A stretch of 64,000 bases of DNA from Ochromonas danica (lineage: Eukaryota > Sar > Chrysophyceae > Chromulinales > Chromulinaceae): positions 39,376-103,375 of the forward strand of contig VKHL01000105.1 in the NCBI GenBank assembly GCA_015146655.1, given 5' to 3'. Below, piece after piece: positions 1-11,771 of this stretch. Positions within the stretch are counted from its first letter, which is position 1. The number at the start of each line of letters is the position of its first letter. Below the pieces are notes generated by a model, which saw nothing but the letters and a program-made list of their open reading frames with translations, had not been told where the DNA came from and ran no database searches. Made by a program: the position numbers and the translations under genes.

Positions 1-373
1 AGTGAAGTTAACACACACTACTGGGGAGACATTTTAGACTTTTTGAAGAGAGCAATAAGACTTTAAAATATCAAAGTGTTACTTCCTTGTGGCTGGCATC
101 TCATGTAAAGGGTCTCTTTCGTTCATCTTCTCTTCCCATCAGAGCAGAGAGAGCTCTAGAGCTCTACCTCCAACATCCACTTGATGACAGACCATTTTGA
201 TTCCTACTATAAGAAGATCTTCCCACCATAATCAATTAGGCTTAACTATTGAGTCTAATTCCAAAACGGAAAAAAGACAACACACTTCAGTATCTTTCAG
301 TTTTCATCGTCTTCTTCCTTCAATCAGAACATTCCCAACACAACATATCCACATCACAATCATAATCATTACC
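1..373. other. 5' flank of the permease gene
   Basis: No gene is recognised here. An open frame runs into the permease from upstream, but it begins with TTG at 197 and has no membrane or presequence character. The ATG at 374 sits in a good context (ACC before the ATG). The stretch therefore probably holds the promoter and 5' UTR. Confidence 0.5.
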
Positions 374-1946
374 ATGGCTAGTAATCGAGTTGAACCTGAT
401 TCCAAGTCAGCTTCTGTACGCAGTCTAGAAGAGGTTGAAACACTCAAAACAAAAGAAGTGATCACATTGAAATACTCTGCTTCCTCTCTTCAAGTCTTCT
501 TTATGGGTATTAGTATAATCGTAGGTGGCCAATTCATGGGATGGAATAAAGCTCTCACTATGGGGTTATGGGAGTGTATGATCGGGTTAGTCATTGTCTC
601 GATAGGCTATTTCTGTTTGACCTTTTGTCTAGCAGAGATGGCCTCGATCTTACCCTTTGCTGGTGGATCATTTGGCTATGTACGTTGTTCCTTAGGTCCA
701 CGTGTGGGCTATAATGTGGGGTTTTGTGAAAGTGTTGCCTATATTCTCTTTGTTGCCGCAGCAATTGATAAAATTGATGAAATACTTCGTCTTGGTGCCC
801 AATTACCTCATTCTTTATCTATATTGCCATCTATCTAGTAGGGATATCTATTATGTGTATGGGAGGTCCATGGATATGGTGGTTTAGTACAATCGTCTCT
901 ATCCTTGCCATGGGATTAGTAGGTGTCTATTGTATTTCAAATATCCATCATGATAATGTCATGCAATTTTCATCGAATCATCGTGTAAGTCAAAGTGCGA
1001 TGAGTTATTTGAAATGGTTACCTTTATTAACATGGTTTTTAAAAGGTATTGAACCAGTTACATTAGCTTGTAATAATGTTCATCAGCCTGGTAAGAAGTT
1101 ACCTAAGGTAATGATTGGAATCATTTTTGTAGTGATTCTTTCCTCTCTCTTTATCCTTCTGACCACTTGTGGCATTGGTCCATTAGGACCGTTTGATCTG
1201 GCGGGTCAGGCTCATTTTGCTGGATATGGCTATGTAGAAGGTCTTAATTTGAAATCTCGACCTTTATGGGATGGATTTTTTGCCTTGCCTGCATGTATTG
1301 GTACCGCTTATGGTTATATCTATGCCTTTGGACAACAATTACATTCCTTAGCTCAATCGGGTCTTGCTCCTTCCTTCTTAAAACGCTGTTGTGGTGCTTA
1401 TGATGCACCTTATGCTGCAGTTATTGCTGGATCCATTGTTAGTCTATTAGTGACTTACATGTTACGTATCTTTATCAATAATATTGCAGAAACCTTATTT
1501 GGGATGTGTATGATAAGTACTTGTATGGTGAATGTTTGTCTATGTATGGCATATTATGTCTTTAAAGATCGTTATTCTGCTTTAGAACATGCCTTTATCA
1601 ATCCATTTGGAATTATATCTGCGGATCGATTTTTGCATTTATTGCAATATGTATTGCCTTCTTTCGTGAGGATAATTATACAGCTTTGTTCTTTTTTATT
1701 ATTGTTATGATAATTGGTATGTTATATTATCAATTTGTTGCCATAAAGACAGAATGTTTCTCTAAAGAAGAGCAAGAAAAGTTCTTCAAAGCGTATGTAT
1801 TAAATGCCAATGCTATGAAAAGAAAAGGTCAAAATAAGAAAAGAAAGCATAATTCTATTGCTCCTACTACTACTACTACTACTGCTACTCTTACAAGGGG
1901 ATGTAATAATAATAATCTGTCTAATCTGCGATCAACACTAAATTAG
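374..1946 (+). pseudogene. APC-superfamily amino-acid/ethanolamine permease with two 1-bp frame breaks
   Basis: The conceptual protein of about 524 residues is a multi-pass transporter of the amino acid-polyamine-organocation superfamily, closest in feel to the ethanolamine permease group. The N-terminal helices have the family look (GISIIVGGQFMGWNKAL, then a CLAEMASILPFAGG segment), and about twelve hydrophobic segments follow. Reading needs three frames. The frame changes near 808-811, where PH should run into FFIYIAIYLVG, and near 1620-1623, where IISA should run into GSIFAFIAICIAFF. Both changes equal one missing base and both fall at short homopolymers (TT and GG). Restoring one base at each site makes the length divisible by three. 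Either the gene is a young pseudogene or the assembly has homopolymer errors. The tail is basic and Thr/Asn-rich. The family assignment is fairly sure; the substrate is not. Confidence 0.75.
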
Positions 1947-3131
1947 ACGATTTGTCTATCACAATGTGTTGATTAGTGCGTGTGGTCTCCACAAAGTTTC
2001 GAAATTCAATCGAAATTTCAAGTGAATTTTAACCGAATCCCGAAAGTTGCTCTGGAACGAGACTTAATTGTGTACTGAACTGTGATCACAATAATAATAA
2101 TCACGAAGCACTAGCTGTCTTGCACTATTCCTCGCGAGTTTCAACTTCGCTCTGATTGAACAAGCAACTGATATTAAATTCTTACATTTTGTTTATTGTA
2201 AGTTATCATACTATATCATAGTGATTAGTATTCTACAGGATGGTTAAATAGTTATTGTTAAACATCCTATTATTATCACTCGTTTGATTTCTATGTGTAT
2301 ATTTATGTGTGTTATCTTGTATATATATGTGTGTGTATGTCTGTTCGCCGTTTGTTTCTTTATGGTATTGCTTTGGTTTATTATATTATTAACATTTGAT
2401 AAGGATGGTGATGATAATGAGTTGATTGACAATCCTGTGTACTTCAATGAGATGATATGAGATGATAATAAAGCGATGTGATTTTTCTAGTATTTTAAAA
2501 GTAGAAAGTATTTATAAGAGTGAAGGAGGTAGTATATTGTAGTAATATAGTGTTGATTTGATTTGATTTGACTTGGTGATGAATAGAATAAATTAACATG
2601 TGATAATAATAGATTACTATCATTTGAGGAGATATCATTCGATTGCTACTATTCTTCTACTACTACTACTAGTACTAGTACAATTTATGAGCCATTTTTC
2701 ATAAATACCTCAAACCTGCTGGAGAACTGCAGCCCTTCGAAGGTCTACAGGTGGTTAATATGGTTGTTGGCTTCTCGAACGTCAACAACTTCGAAATTGT
2801 CCACAATTTAACCCGGTTTCAGGGATTTTGATTGTATAGGCTCAGTAAAAATTACCCCTTTAAAAATGTATAGGCTAATTACCCCTTTTTCATAACTATC
2901 GAGAAATCCTATCGAGAAATATCCCTTGGAGTTACTGAAGTCTAATTAAGACCTTAGCCGTTCGACGAAGTGGATGATTGACCGAAAACGGGTGTTAACA
3001 CGAATGTTACAGTACTCGTAGTATTGCAGGAAGTAGTGTTAAAGTTGTTATAAAAAATGTTAGTATGATAAACAATTCTATAGGCATCTACAGTATCTAG
3101 CTATATATATATATATATTAACATGTTTATG
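1947..3131. other. Intergenic region between convergent genes, nothing recognised
   Basis: This stretch is AT-rich with no convincing ORF. It contains short simple repeats: TG-rich sequence near 2290-2340, TACTAC near 2656-2680, and an AT run near 3104-3118. It probably holds the 3' UTRs of the permease and of the BRAP2-like gene. Confidence 0.4.
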
Positions 3132-5263
3132 CTATTTCCTCTTTCGTGATCCTGATGATCCTCGTGATGATCGACCACCACGTCCTTGCCCTGGTCCATT
3201 GCTAGGAGGCACAGCAGTGCCTGTTAGAATAACTCCAGTAGATAATTCTTCTCGTAATGAAGAGTTCTCAACAGTTTCCCGTGTTGCAACACAGAAAGTA
3301 ACATCTCTGATTTGTTGTTCCATTTCATCTACCTGTTCACAAAGAAGCCATCCCATCACCAAGTCAATAGGAATTATTAGTCGAAAGAGAACAAGTGCAT
3401 TACAAACAAACAAACAAAATCCCATCACTAACCATTTCTTGGAAGTTAGCTAAAGTGCCTTCGCATTTCGTTCGGAGATCATCTTCAGTGGTCATCTACA
3501 GACAGTCATTGTACTTGTTAGTGTGTTTGATAAAAAAGAACTGACCAAATCTCTCCTCCTACCATTTGCTTTTGCTTTCTCAATAAAACATTATTTTCTG
3601 CCTTGATTTGCTTGTTTTCTTCATCTAATAACTTCCATTTGTCCAGTAAAGAACGGTATTCATTTTCAAACCTTGATATTTCGATCTTGTGGTCTTCTAT
3701 TTCACGCAAATCTTGTTCCAATTCAACATCTAAACTATGTGGATCTTCAATTTCCGAGAGAGGGTCAAACTTGCTCTCACTTCCACCCAAGTCTGGATTG
3801 GCCGCATGACGAGAGTAGTAATAAGAAAGCTCCATGGCACGCACTGTCTCTCTCGCCAGGAGCTTCTCATAGTATAGCTGTTGCTCTTGCAACTGCTGCT
3901 CCATCAGCCTTTCATAATCTTCAGTAATACTTGTGAGCTTCTCTACTGTTTGCGAACCAAGAGACTCATTGAGTGCACGTTCTCTATCTTGAACCTCTCG
4001 TTGGGAAATGAGAATCTTCTTGGGTGGAAAAGAGTCTTCTGGACGTGTTTCCTGACTCATTGATGGATGATTTAACGAAAATGAACCAAAATCTTCAAAT
4101 CGAAGATTGGTGTAGTGCGGTAGACTTTGCAGAACGCCTCCATATATGGATGAACTGTTTTCATAGTGTACAAAGGTATCTGCAGCATAATCCCAGATCC
4201 TACCAGAGACCAGCTCAAGAGCAAAAGCATGTTGATCTGACAAAAAATGAGAATGTGCATGCTGTGATGTATATCGTCCACATCCTGTATATCCACAGAC
4301 CAAACAGACCCAAATGTTCTCCAACAAACCACATGCTATGCAGCTGCCCAACAGAGGATAACTATTCGCTTTGCCAGGTTGGGATGCCACCATAGAATGC
4401 TCAAAAAAATGTTGGGAAGGAGTCGTAGCACTTGGATCTTTCAAGTGATCAGACCGAGATGCTACATGATAATATACACTACACACTATGCAACGTGTAG
4501 CTTTCACAGGGTGTAGACTTTCTGCGACAGGTTCTTCTGGTCTAATCGATTCAATGCTTGGGTTAGAATAAAAGGAACGTCCCACAAGAATTTGCTCAGA
4601 TGATATATGTTGTTCTAAGCTTGTCGCTAGCCTAAATCTTCTCAAACACAACGCACAGGTTGGAAGCTGATAATAATAAGCATGCTTATTGTGGTGGTAT
4701 GGGGTCTTATTATAGGACTCCTTCTCTCCCGTCGAAACAAAGCTAAAGGATGGATACATCGTCGATAATGTTGATTGCAAAGAGTATTCACCGGTAGTCA
4801 TGAGATTGACTTGATTAGGATAAATGACAAGACAGGGTGGACAGTCCTTGTAGATGGACATTGGAATATTATGATAGAGTGCTGTAAAGAGTTTTCTCGA
4901 GGCATCCGAAGCAAAAGAAGCCAAAGCAAATATCTTTGTCTGCCTTAACGTGGTTATGGTGGAGGCAGTAGTAGTACCGGTACCAGGAGCAACAGACTTG
5001 ATCATGTCACTGTTATTGAAGTTGACAACGTAGTGATGGTCTTGGGATTCTTGCATGACTAACAAGTCTTGAATTTCATTACTCATAGGGTCAAATAAGG
5101 CTTTGATATCCTGTAGGAGATGGTAGTGAAGGGTTAGAGACAGTGTCAGTACACTCATCTTAATGCATGTTACTGTTTGTATGTTAGACTAGTGTACCTC
5201 AGAAGATGCTTCACATGGCAGTCCTATGACTAATGCATAGAAGATTTCTTTCTCTCCATTCAT
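3132..5263 (-). CDS. BRAP2-like protein (BRCA1-associated protein/IMP family) with degenerate RING
   Basis: Four exons join in frame to about 625 residues: 5263-5198, 5110-3563, 3495-3433 and 3332-3132. BRAP2 proteins are cytoplasmic ubiquitin-binding E3-type scaffolds. Seen in order: an N-terminal RRM-like BRAP2 domain (about 1-120, containing CPPCLVIYPNQVNLMTTG), a RING remnant (about 172-235), a ZnF-UBP (about 279-336, with CIAC, WVCLVCG, GCGRY, a His series and IWDY), a long coiled coil, and a basic Gly/Arg/Ser tail ending GSRKRK. The UBP ligands all look present. The RING keeps only the first (CALC) and last (CIVC) pairs, with no Cys-x-His-x2-Cys-x2-Cys core between them. The start is the first ATG of the small exon 1. 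Without that exon the RRM-like domain lacks its first strand (EIFYALVIGLP). Confidence 0.85.
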
Positions 5264-5736
5264 CTTTCCACAAGAAAAAGAAGAAGAGGAAGAAGAAGAG
5301 ATAGACTGAGTCATCAGAGAGACTGACTGACAGTTCACTCGACAAAGCTCATCTGACGAAAACAATCACAACAACAACCACAACATCATAACAAATAGAC
5401 TATGTCAATTACAGACTAAGAAAAGAAAGAGAGAAAAGATTAACCATGCTCTAGTACTAACCTGTTCTTAAGGAATCAATAACGACATTTAGGATAGTAG
5501 AGCTATAACTTTCATTATCTATCTCCATTCTAATAAATTGTTGTCATTTCATCGATGGAATCATATTGTTGATTCCATGGAGTCCATGGAATTCCTCACC
5601 TGTTGTTGAATCCATGGCCGGGAATGATCAACAAGAACAATGACAACATCAACAACCACGTTGATAGTAATCCAGTGTATCATCTATTGGTAAGGTCACA
5701 TACCTATTGTTATAAACAATAGTATTGAAAGGCAAG
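5264..5736. promoter_or_regulatory. Shared divergent intergenic region (BRAP2-like / sideroflexin)
   Basis: The two flanking genes point away from each other, so this 470-bp stretch probably contains both promoters. A near-perfect palindrome centred at about 5582 (ATTCCATGG, AGT, CCATGGAAT) is followed by another ATCCATGG near 5610. No known factor site is claimed. Confidence 0.4.
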
Positions 5737-6684
5737 ATGGATAGTTTACATGGATTTTGGGATAGATTTAAGATCTTTGTTAATATAACAGATCCACGGA
5801 CTTTGCTCTATACAGATCATGACATTCTTCATGCTAAACAAGTCTTAGATGATGACAAGAAGTCCATTACAACAACGACAACAACAACCTTGACATCTGA
5901 AGATAGACAATTCTATCAGAAATTAGTCAATTCTTCTATTCATCCTGTGACAAGAGAGATTATTCCACGTGCTTTCCGTGTATCTGCTATTGCTCCTGTC
6001 AATATTCCATTAATCTGGGCTATGATAGCCTGTCCTGCTAGTAATGTGCCTGGAACCTTGTTTTTGCATTGGTTGAATCAAAGTTATAACACAGCTTGTA
6101 ACTATGCCAACCGTTCTGGTGCTGAACAATCCATGACACAGTTAGCCAAAGCCTATGGATTGGCAGTTACTTCTGCTTGTACTCTTGCCTATGGTTTAGG
6201 AAAGATTGCTGCTCGTGGTCCTCCGATCTTACGTGCTTCTGGTGCTATTATACCCTGCATTGCCACGGCAGCTGCCAATGTGTCGAATATTGGCTTTACT
6301 CGTATGGAAGAGATGACAATGGGAACGAAAGTGATTGATGAAGAAGGAAGAGATTGTGGTATCTCTGCTATTGCTGGACGACAGTGTGTTGGTCAGACTG
6401 CATTGACTCGTTGTGTTTTGGTACCCTGTGCTTGTTTGATGTTACCACCTTTCTTTATGGCAAGATTGCAAAGTCTACGAGTGCTGCCTACTCATCCTAG
6501 ATGGCGGATGATAGTTGAATTGGCGGTGATCTACTTGTCTTTACAACTCGCTTTACCTGCTGCTTTAGCAGTCTATCCACAAACTGCTTCATTTTCGGCG
6601 GAGTCCTTGGAGCCACAATTCCGCCATTTAGTCAAAGCGGATGGTAGCCCAGTAACTACTTTGTATGCTAATAAAGGTCTGTAG
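5737..6684 (+). CDS. Sideroflexin (mitochondrial serine/small amino-acid carrier family)
   Basis: A single exon encodes 315 residues, normal for the family. Sideroflexins sit in the inner mitochondrial membrane; animal members carry serine for one-carbon metabolism. Family signatures seen are the N-terminal FWDRFKIFVNITDPRTLLYT, the HPVTREIIPRAFRVS segment (HPDT motif position, here HPVT), the WLNQSYNTACNYANRSG block and a C-terminal set of hydrophobic helices. A Thr run near residue 50 is a local insertion. The start is the ATG at 5737. A longer frame from 5725 begins with TTG and is not needed. Confidence 0.93.
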   Translation: MDSLHGFWDRFKIFVNITDPRTLLYTDHDILHAKQVLDDDKKSITTTTTTTLTSEDRQFYQKLVNSSIHPVTREIIPRAFRVSAIAPVNIPLIWAMIACPASNVPGTLFLHWLNQSYNTACNYANRSGAEQSMTQLAKAYGLAVTSACTLAYGLGKIAARGPPILRASGAIIPCIATAAANVSNIGFTRMEEMTMGTKVIDEEGRDCGISAIAGRQCVGQTALTRCVLVPCACLMLPPFFMARLQSLRVLPTHPRWRMIVELAVIYLSLQLALPAALAVYPQTASFSAESLEPQFRHLVKADGSPVTTLYANKGL

Positions 6685-7033
6685 GTTATATATGATATGG
6701 AACATTAGATTAAACAGCCGCCTTTCGGTTAAACTGCTTCATTAAGCTATTCTTGGTTGAAGCCAACAGCAAACAATTGATTTTTCATCGAACCTCGTGA
6801 TAAAATACGAATAGTGTCAAAGGGTTGAGTTGAGTTCAATACTCCACACTAGATGACATCCAGTCAAGCTGTGAACAAATCATGTGACCCAAAATTTCAT
6901 TTTATCAAATTATTGCAAGCTTTAGCAGCCCTCAACTATGATAGAAAACCCTAACGATATGATTGATGATTGCACACACTTTATCAATTAAAATGTCAAG
7001 AACATAAACATAACAACAACAACAAAATCTAAA
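6685..7033. other. Intergenic region between convergent genes, nothing recognised
   Basis: This AT-rich stretch separates the 3' ends of the sideroflexin and the K+ channel genes. I see no ORF or repeat beyond a short AACAACAAC run near 7010. Confidence 0.4.
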
Positions 7034-8380
7034 CTAGGCATCTTCGTCATGCCTGCCTTGTAATGGACTCTCAACATCATCAGAAAACTTCTTCTTTTTC
7101 GAACCAGAAAAAGTTCCAGTGGAAACAGATATCTCATTGATTTCCATTCCCTCTGTGCTCTGTCGAATAAGATCCATTGATTGATGACCTCTGAAAAAAA
7201 TGCAATCGAAAACATGTTGAAACATATAGAGAATTCCAGACCGTTTCTTGATTAATTCAAGAGCACGTTGATGATTTTGTGCTTCTTCTCTTTCTCTTTC
7301 GATAAAGTGTCTCAGTTGGTCTGGAGGAACATTTCCTTCCACAGAAATAGCAGAAAGTTTCTGACACCATAAAAACAAATATTACGATCAAATCTCATGC
7401 AAATATAGATGAGAACAAATAAAATCAATATATACCTGTAACCAGGGGGAAATATCCTTTGCATGGTCAACTTGACCCAAATACGTCAATAAGAGGATGA
7501 TTGTCTCATGTTTATTTAATGATCTCGTCTCATCAGCAAGGAAGTCTAAGGACTGCAACTGAGTCAGTCTTAATTCTGCTTTACGAAGCTGTTTGTTTTC
7601 TTCCAAGGTAAGCGTAAATGTTTTAATCATGCTAGCAATGATTATAGTAGAAACAATGATATAGACACACAAGAATGCCTTTGTGGATCTCTCCTTGATA
7701 TGCAGATCTCCATAACCCACAGTCTACACAAGACAAGATAATTAGCCAACTAACAAAGAAGAGAACATAACAAAAACTATGTTGTCATACCGATGAAGTT
7801 TCCATGATAAAATAGAATCCTTCTGTCCAACTCCAATCTTCATTATGCTTTACAACAGCCGCACCAATCACAATCCATAAGGAAAAAATAAAGAAGTTAT
7901 AAAATAACTGTCTTCGATAATGATAGATATCACCAACTTCCATTCCAGCAGCAACAGCTTGTTTATTGTTCTTACAAAGAAAATTGCGTACAATGGTGAG
8001 GTTATTGTGAATGATATCATTCACACCTACAATAATAACAAAGATACCAATGATAATGACAAAGATAGTAAATAAACGAGAGTTATCATCAGATGGTGCA
8101 GGTTGTCCATATCCTATATGGAATAAGATCATTTGTTGTTTAGTCATCAATTCGAGATCATAATAGATCAATAAGAAGAGATCAACTTACCCACTGTGCT
8201 TAACGTTACTATCATAAAGAAGACACTATCTGTGACAGTCCAATTTTCATATTGACAATAGAAAAAAGTTGCCAAAATAAAGAAAGTAGCAAATCCAATA
8301 AGGATACCAAGAAGATGCCATTGATCTCGGAAATTACTATAAATCTGATTTGTTAGCATCTTTCGTTTCTTAGCAAGCAT
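7034..8380 (-). CDS. Two-pore-domain potassium channel (TPK/K2P type)
   Basis: Four exons (8380-8191, 8113-7791, 7723-7436, 7360-7034) join in frame to about 375 residues. The layout is TM1, pore loop 1, TM2, TM3, pore loop 2, TM4, then a helical cytosolic tail. After splicing, both selectivity filters appear: TLSTVGYGQ in pore 1 and TSSTVGYGD in pore 2, both K+-selective signatures. Known two-pore channels set background K+ conductance at the plasma or vacuolar membrane. No EF hand is seen in the C-terminal tail, unlike plant TPKs; the tail is charged and ends with a Lys run and HDEDA. Both filter regions are interrupted by introns, so the unspliced frames look like several short membrane proteins. 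The membrane in which it sits is unknown. Confidence 0.92.
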
Positions 8381-8890
8381 GAAGAAAGAAGGAGGTCAAA
8401 ATAGAAGAGGAGAAGAGAGTACAATATTAAGAATATCTAGGTAGAAATCAATACCTTTTGTCAACGTTGCTATCGCTGTACTGTAGGCCAGAGCTGTTCA
8501 CTATTTGACCCTGCCTAGGTGCATGCCATTGCCACATTGGCCATCCAACAGAGAGTCAACTGTTGTTGTCATGCGCGGGAATCCCCACCAAGTGCATAAA
8601 TGGCGTTGTTGATTTTCTGTAAATGTAGTCTGATTCACATTTCTCTATTCGATTGTCCTATTAAATCTTTCTGATATTATTCTTTAATAAAGAAGAGAAG
8701 AAGCCGTGGTTAAGCTTCTTGAAAGGTTGTGGTGACCTTAGCTATCAAGATAAATTGACTGCTGGCACCAGCTAGACTGTCTTACAAAAATGAACATTTC
8801 AAAAACATAATTTACGAAATAGAAAAAGTAAGATACCAGTGCTTTAATAAGAGTCGAAGAATTCTTCTTTGCTTACTTTAATACATTAGT
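8381..8890. other. Intergenic region upstream of the K+ channel
   Basis: This stretch is the 5' flank of the channel and the 3' flank of the next minus-strand gene. It contains pyrimidine/purine tracts near 8670-8700 but no gene that I can recognise. Confidence 0.4.
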
Positions 8891-11607
8891 TTAGTTTAAA
8901 TGCTTTCGGATAGCAGAAATTGAATCGACTAATAGATCTTTCGAATCATGACCAAAAGCTATAAATAATGAGAAAAGGAGCGAACACATAAAAAGCAATC
9001 GCATCGCAAACTCCGCTCGAGAAGAGAACATGGCATGCAGCATCCGTCCCAGAAACCACCAAAATGCCACACTGCAACAATGAACAGCAAGCCAGTCAAA
9101 GGAAAGCTTTACGAAGAGTCTTGCCAAGGGAGCGTAGAACAAGCCACACAGTGCTACAAACATGGAAATTTCTGCAATAGCTCGTCTTATCAGGGAAGGA
9201 AACGGCAATTTGTATACAAACCACTCTACAACCAGAGATGGACCGCATCGCAACGATAAGACAAATAGACAGCGAGCAAGCAGAAAATATCGTCCAAACA
9301 AATGTTGTTCAGTCCATTCACTAAATAATTTAAACTCAGGCGATAAGATACCCTCCAAAGATAAGGAGAGAAGCTTTCGAACAACAGACACATTAGAACG
9401 AAACCAATCATACCAGGATCCTGGAGGTTGGACATGTGTTGAAGGCTCAGGATTGTCGACAACTGGACGAACCATCTCTTCCCCCACCATTGCTTTCATA
9501 AACTCAGTCAGTATATTTTCCAAACAGTCATTAAAATTTGTTTTGCATTGCACATCCTTTGCCCACCAAAGACCGATTGCCATCACCAAAACAGCAAAAC
9601 AAAGGGAGTCCCAAAGTCTAATCTCCCACTGGATCTGGTTGATGATAAGTTCGTTTAATTGCAAAATCTTGCTATGATCCAGTTTTTGACTGTTGTGGCA
9701 ACGAGTATTGAATGTCTCATCTTCTTTGAGAACGCTTTCACGTTTTTGAGAATAATTCTCCTCCCATGCTTCCAGATCGTAGCGCTTCTTCATATTATGA
9801 GCATATTCATTATCATTTCTCAGTCTTTCTAAGGTATCTTCATCAAGGCCCGCAGGAAAGTCCAACATCATTTGATTACCATTGCCAGGGGCTGAAAAGA
9901 CATCTTTCAGTTCCAATTGTATACTTTCACATTGATCGTCTGGCAAGCTGGTAAGATGAAAAGACGCACCCAATTGTTCCCTAATTAATGTGATTGCAAT
10001 TCCATCATGATAAAGTCTTTCGGTCATGGTAGCAGATAATAGAGCTGCCATAGTGCGCGCCTCCATAAAACGGCTCTTAGCATTGGCGATCGAATCTCGA
10101 ATGCGGAAGTTCACGTGATGCTGATAGAGATGAACCCAACGCACAACGGTGTTCAACCTGTTTTTAAGTACATTGAACATGTTATTCAATCTCACAATCT
10201 CAACTTCGTCCTCGATTTCTGAAGACCAAAGAGAACCATACTTCACGTGATCACCATGCGGACGAGGAAGATCCGTTCCACGCTCATTCAGAAATTTTCT
10301 GAATTTGCCCAATCTTGTATCGAGCTCTTTACGAAAATCTGCATTGTCTATCATCCACAAACTTGAGTCAGACGAATCCCTCATCCCTTCTATCATATCT
10401 TCGAGCAATATTCCATAATCTCTTACTACAGATGAAATGCCGTCTTTGCCAAGGGATTTATAATAGCCAAATTTCTCTTCTAACTCACTCAACTTTTGCA
10501 ACGCCTCTCTTACAGATGAAGCACGGGGACGAGCACGACCAAGTCTCATATTGCGCCTCACATTCCATACGCCATAGAGAAAGAAGACAACAGCAATCAT
10601 CATTACAGCAATCTTCATCTCCCGATTGGGATCTTAACCAAAGCAAGAATTAAACTTCTTCATCCAATTCCACTTTAATTTTCATAAAACAAATTTTCTC
10701 ACCTGGAGGGAAAGGAGGCCAAGGTCCAGGGAAAGGGGTAGGAGTAGGGACTGGCCAAACATCTTTACCAAAGCAAGAATTAACCTTCTTCATCCAATTC
10801 CACTTTAATTTTCATAAAACAAATATTCTCACCTGGAGGGATAGGAGGCCGAGGTCCAGGGAAAGGGGTAGGAGTAGGGACTGGCCAAACATCTTAACCA
10901 AAGCAAGAATTAAACTTCTTCATCCAATTCCACTTTAATTTTCATAAAACAAATATTCTTACCTGGAGGTCCACAAACGGCATAATCTTCTGCTCAAGCC
11001 AAATACACACACAAAGCAAGGCAAACAAGCTAGATGTAAAATATAACTAACTACCACATTTTGAGAATAAGTTCTCACCTGGATGCCATAGGCAATACCG
11101 TTGTTTTATGTCTTCTTTCATCTTTTCTTTTTCTAAATTCGTCTTTTCATGTTTACATTCTCCACCTTTCTCACTATCTTTACATCCCATTTCATCGCTA
11201 TCTGTTAGTTTATGGACCATCGTCTCATTGCTATCGAATTCCTCATCATCTGGCAGCTTACGGACCATCATCCATTTGTCATGAACTTCTTCTTCCTCTG
11301 GCAGTTTACGGACCTCATCCTTTTTGCCACCAACTTCACGATATTCTGCTCAAGCCAAATCCACGCACAAGGTCAGACAAGCAAGCAAGCTAGATAGATA
11401 ATATAATTAACCAGCAAATTTTGAGAACAGTTTCTCACCTGGATGCCACAAACCGACCACTTCTTCCCATTCAACTTCTTCTCGAATCATCACAACTTCT
11501 TCAACTTCCACCACGTGGACCTGCTTGCAAACATCCTCATTATCTTTACATTCTCTTTCATCACCATCTTCTGTTTGATTACCCACAGGGTCATCTATTT
11601 CATCCAT
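8891..11607 (-). CDS. Unrecognised multi-pass membrane protein with tandemly duplicated N-terminal exons
   Basis: I do not recognise a family. Six exons join in frame to about 774 residues: 11607-11439, 11345-11079, 10989-10963, 10892-10833, 10762-10703 and 10632-8891. The N-terminal half is acidic with internal repeats (VRKLPEEEE, VRKLPDDEE). Two copies of a proline-rich 20-residue segment (VWPVPTPTPFPGP...) follow. The long last exon begins with a hydrophobic helix (KIAVMMIAVVFFLYGVW), continues with charged helical sequence, and ends with about five hydrophobic segments. All inner exons are phase 1-1 and multiples of three (267, 27, 60 and 60 nt). Exons 1 and 2 share the ending LWHP and similar introns; exons 4 and 5 are near-copies including their introns. 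The true 5' end is uncertain: the frame stays open upstream of the chosen ATG, and a further 5' exon could overlap the neighbour's 5' region. Confidence 0.65.
10632..10962 (-). repeat. Tandem exon-intron duplication of about 130 bp
   Basis: A unit of one 60-nt proline-rich exon plus its roughly 70-nt intron occurs twice. A third copy of the intron follows the preceding 27-nt exon. The intron bodies (containing TTTTATGAAAATTAAAG and GGATGAAGAAG on the minus strand) differ at only a few positions. The duplication therefore looks recent and was kept in frame by phase-1 symmetry. Confidence 0.85.
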
Positions 11608-11771
11608 TGTGGTGGAAGTTGTGAGACAGAGCGATCTCTGTTGCACAGAGGCCAATTTGGTGTATTCGTATTTCCGTGTCCTCTTCTCACCGAAACTGCC
11701 ATTGTCGTGGTGAAAATTGTGTTTTGCGCAGGAATGGTGCTTCCAATTCCAACAACAACCATGAAATTGTC

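Noticed and set aside
197-373. N-terminal extension of the permease
   Set aside because: The frame begins with TTG and lacks membrane or presequence features. The ATG at 374 with ACC before it is a better start.
789-838. A 50-nt intron explaining the first permease frame break
   Set aside because: GTCTTG...CTAG would delete a clear membrane-helix sequence (FFIYIAIYLVG) that is readable in the next frame, so a missing base fits better.
2700-2830. Possible tRNA or structured RNA between the first two genes
   Set aside because: Short complementary pieces exist, but no cloverleaf with anticodon stem and T-loop box could be drawn.
9162-9677. 171-residue plus-strand frame
   Set aside because: It lies opposite the long last exon of the membrane protein and its composition looks random.
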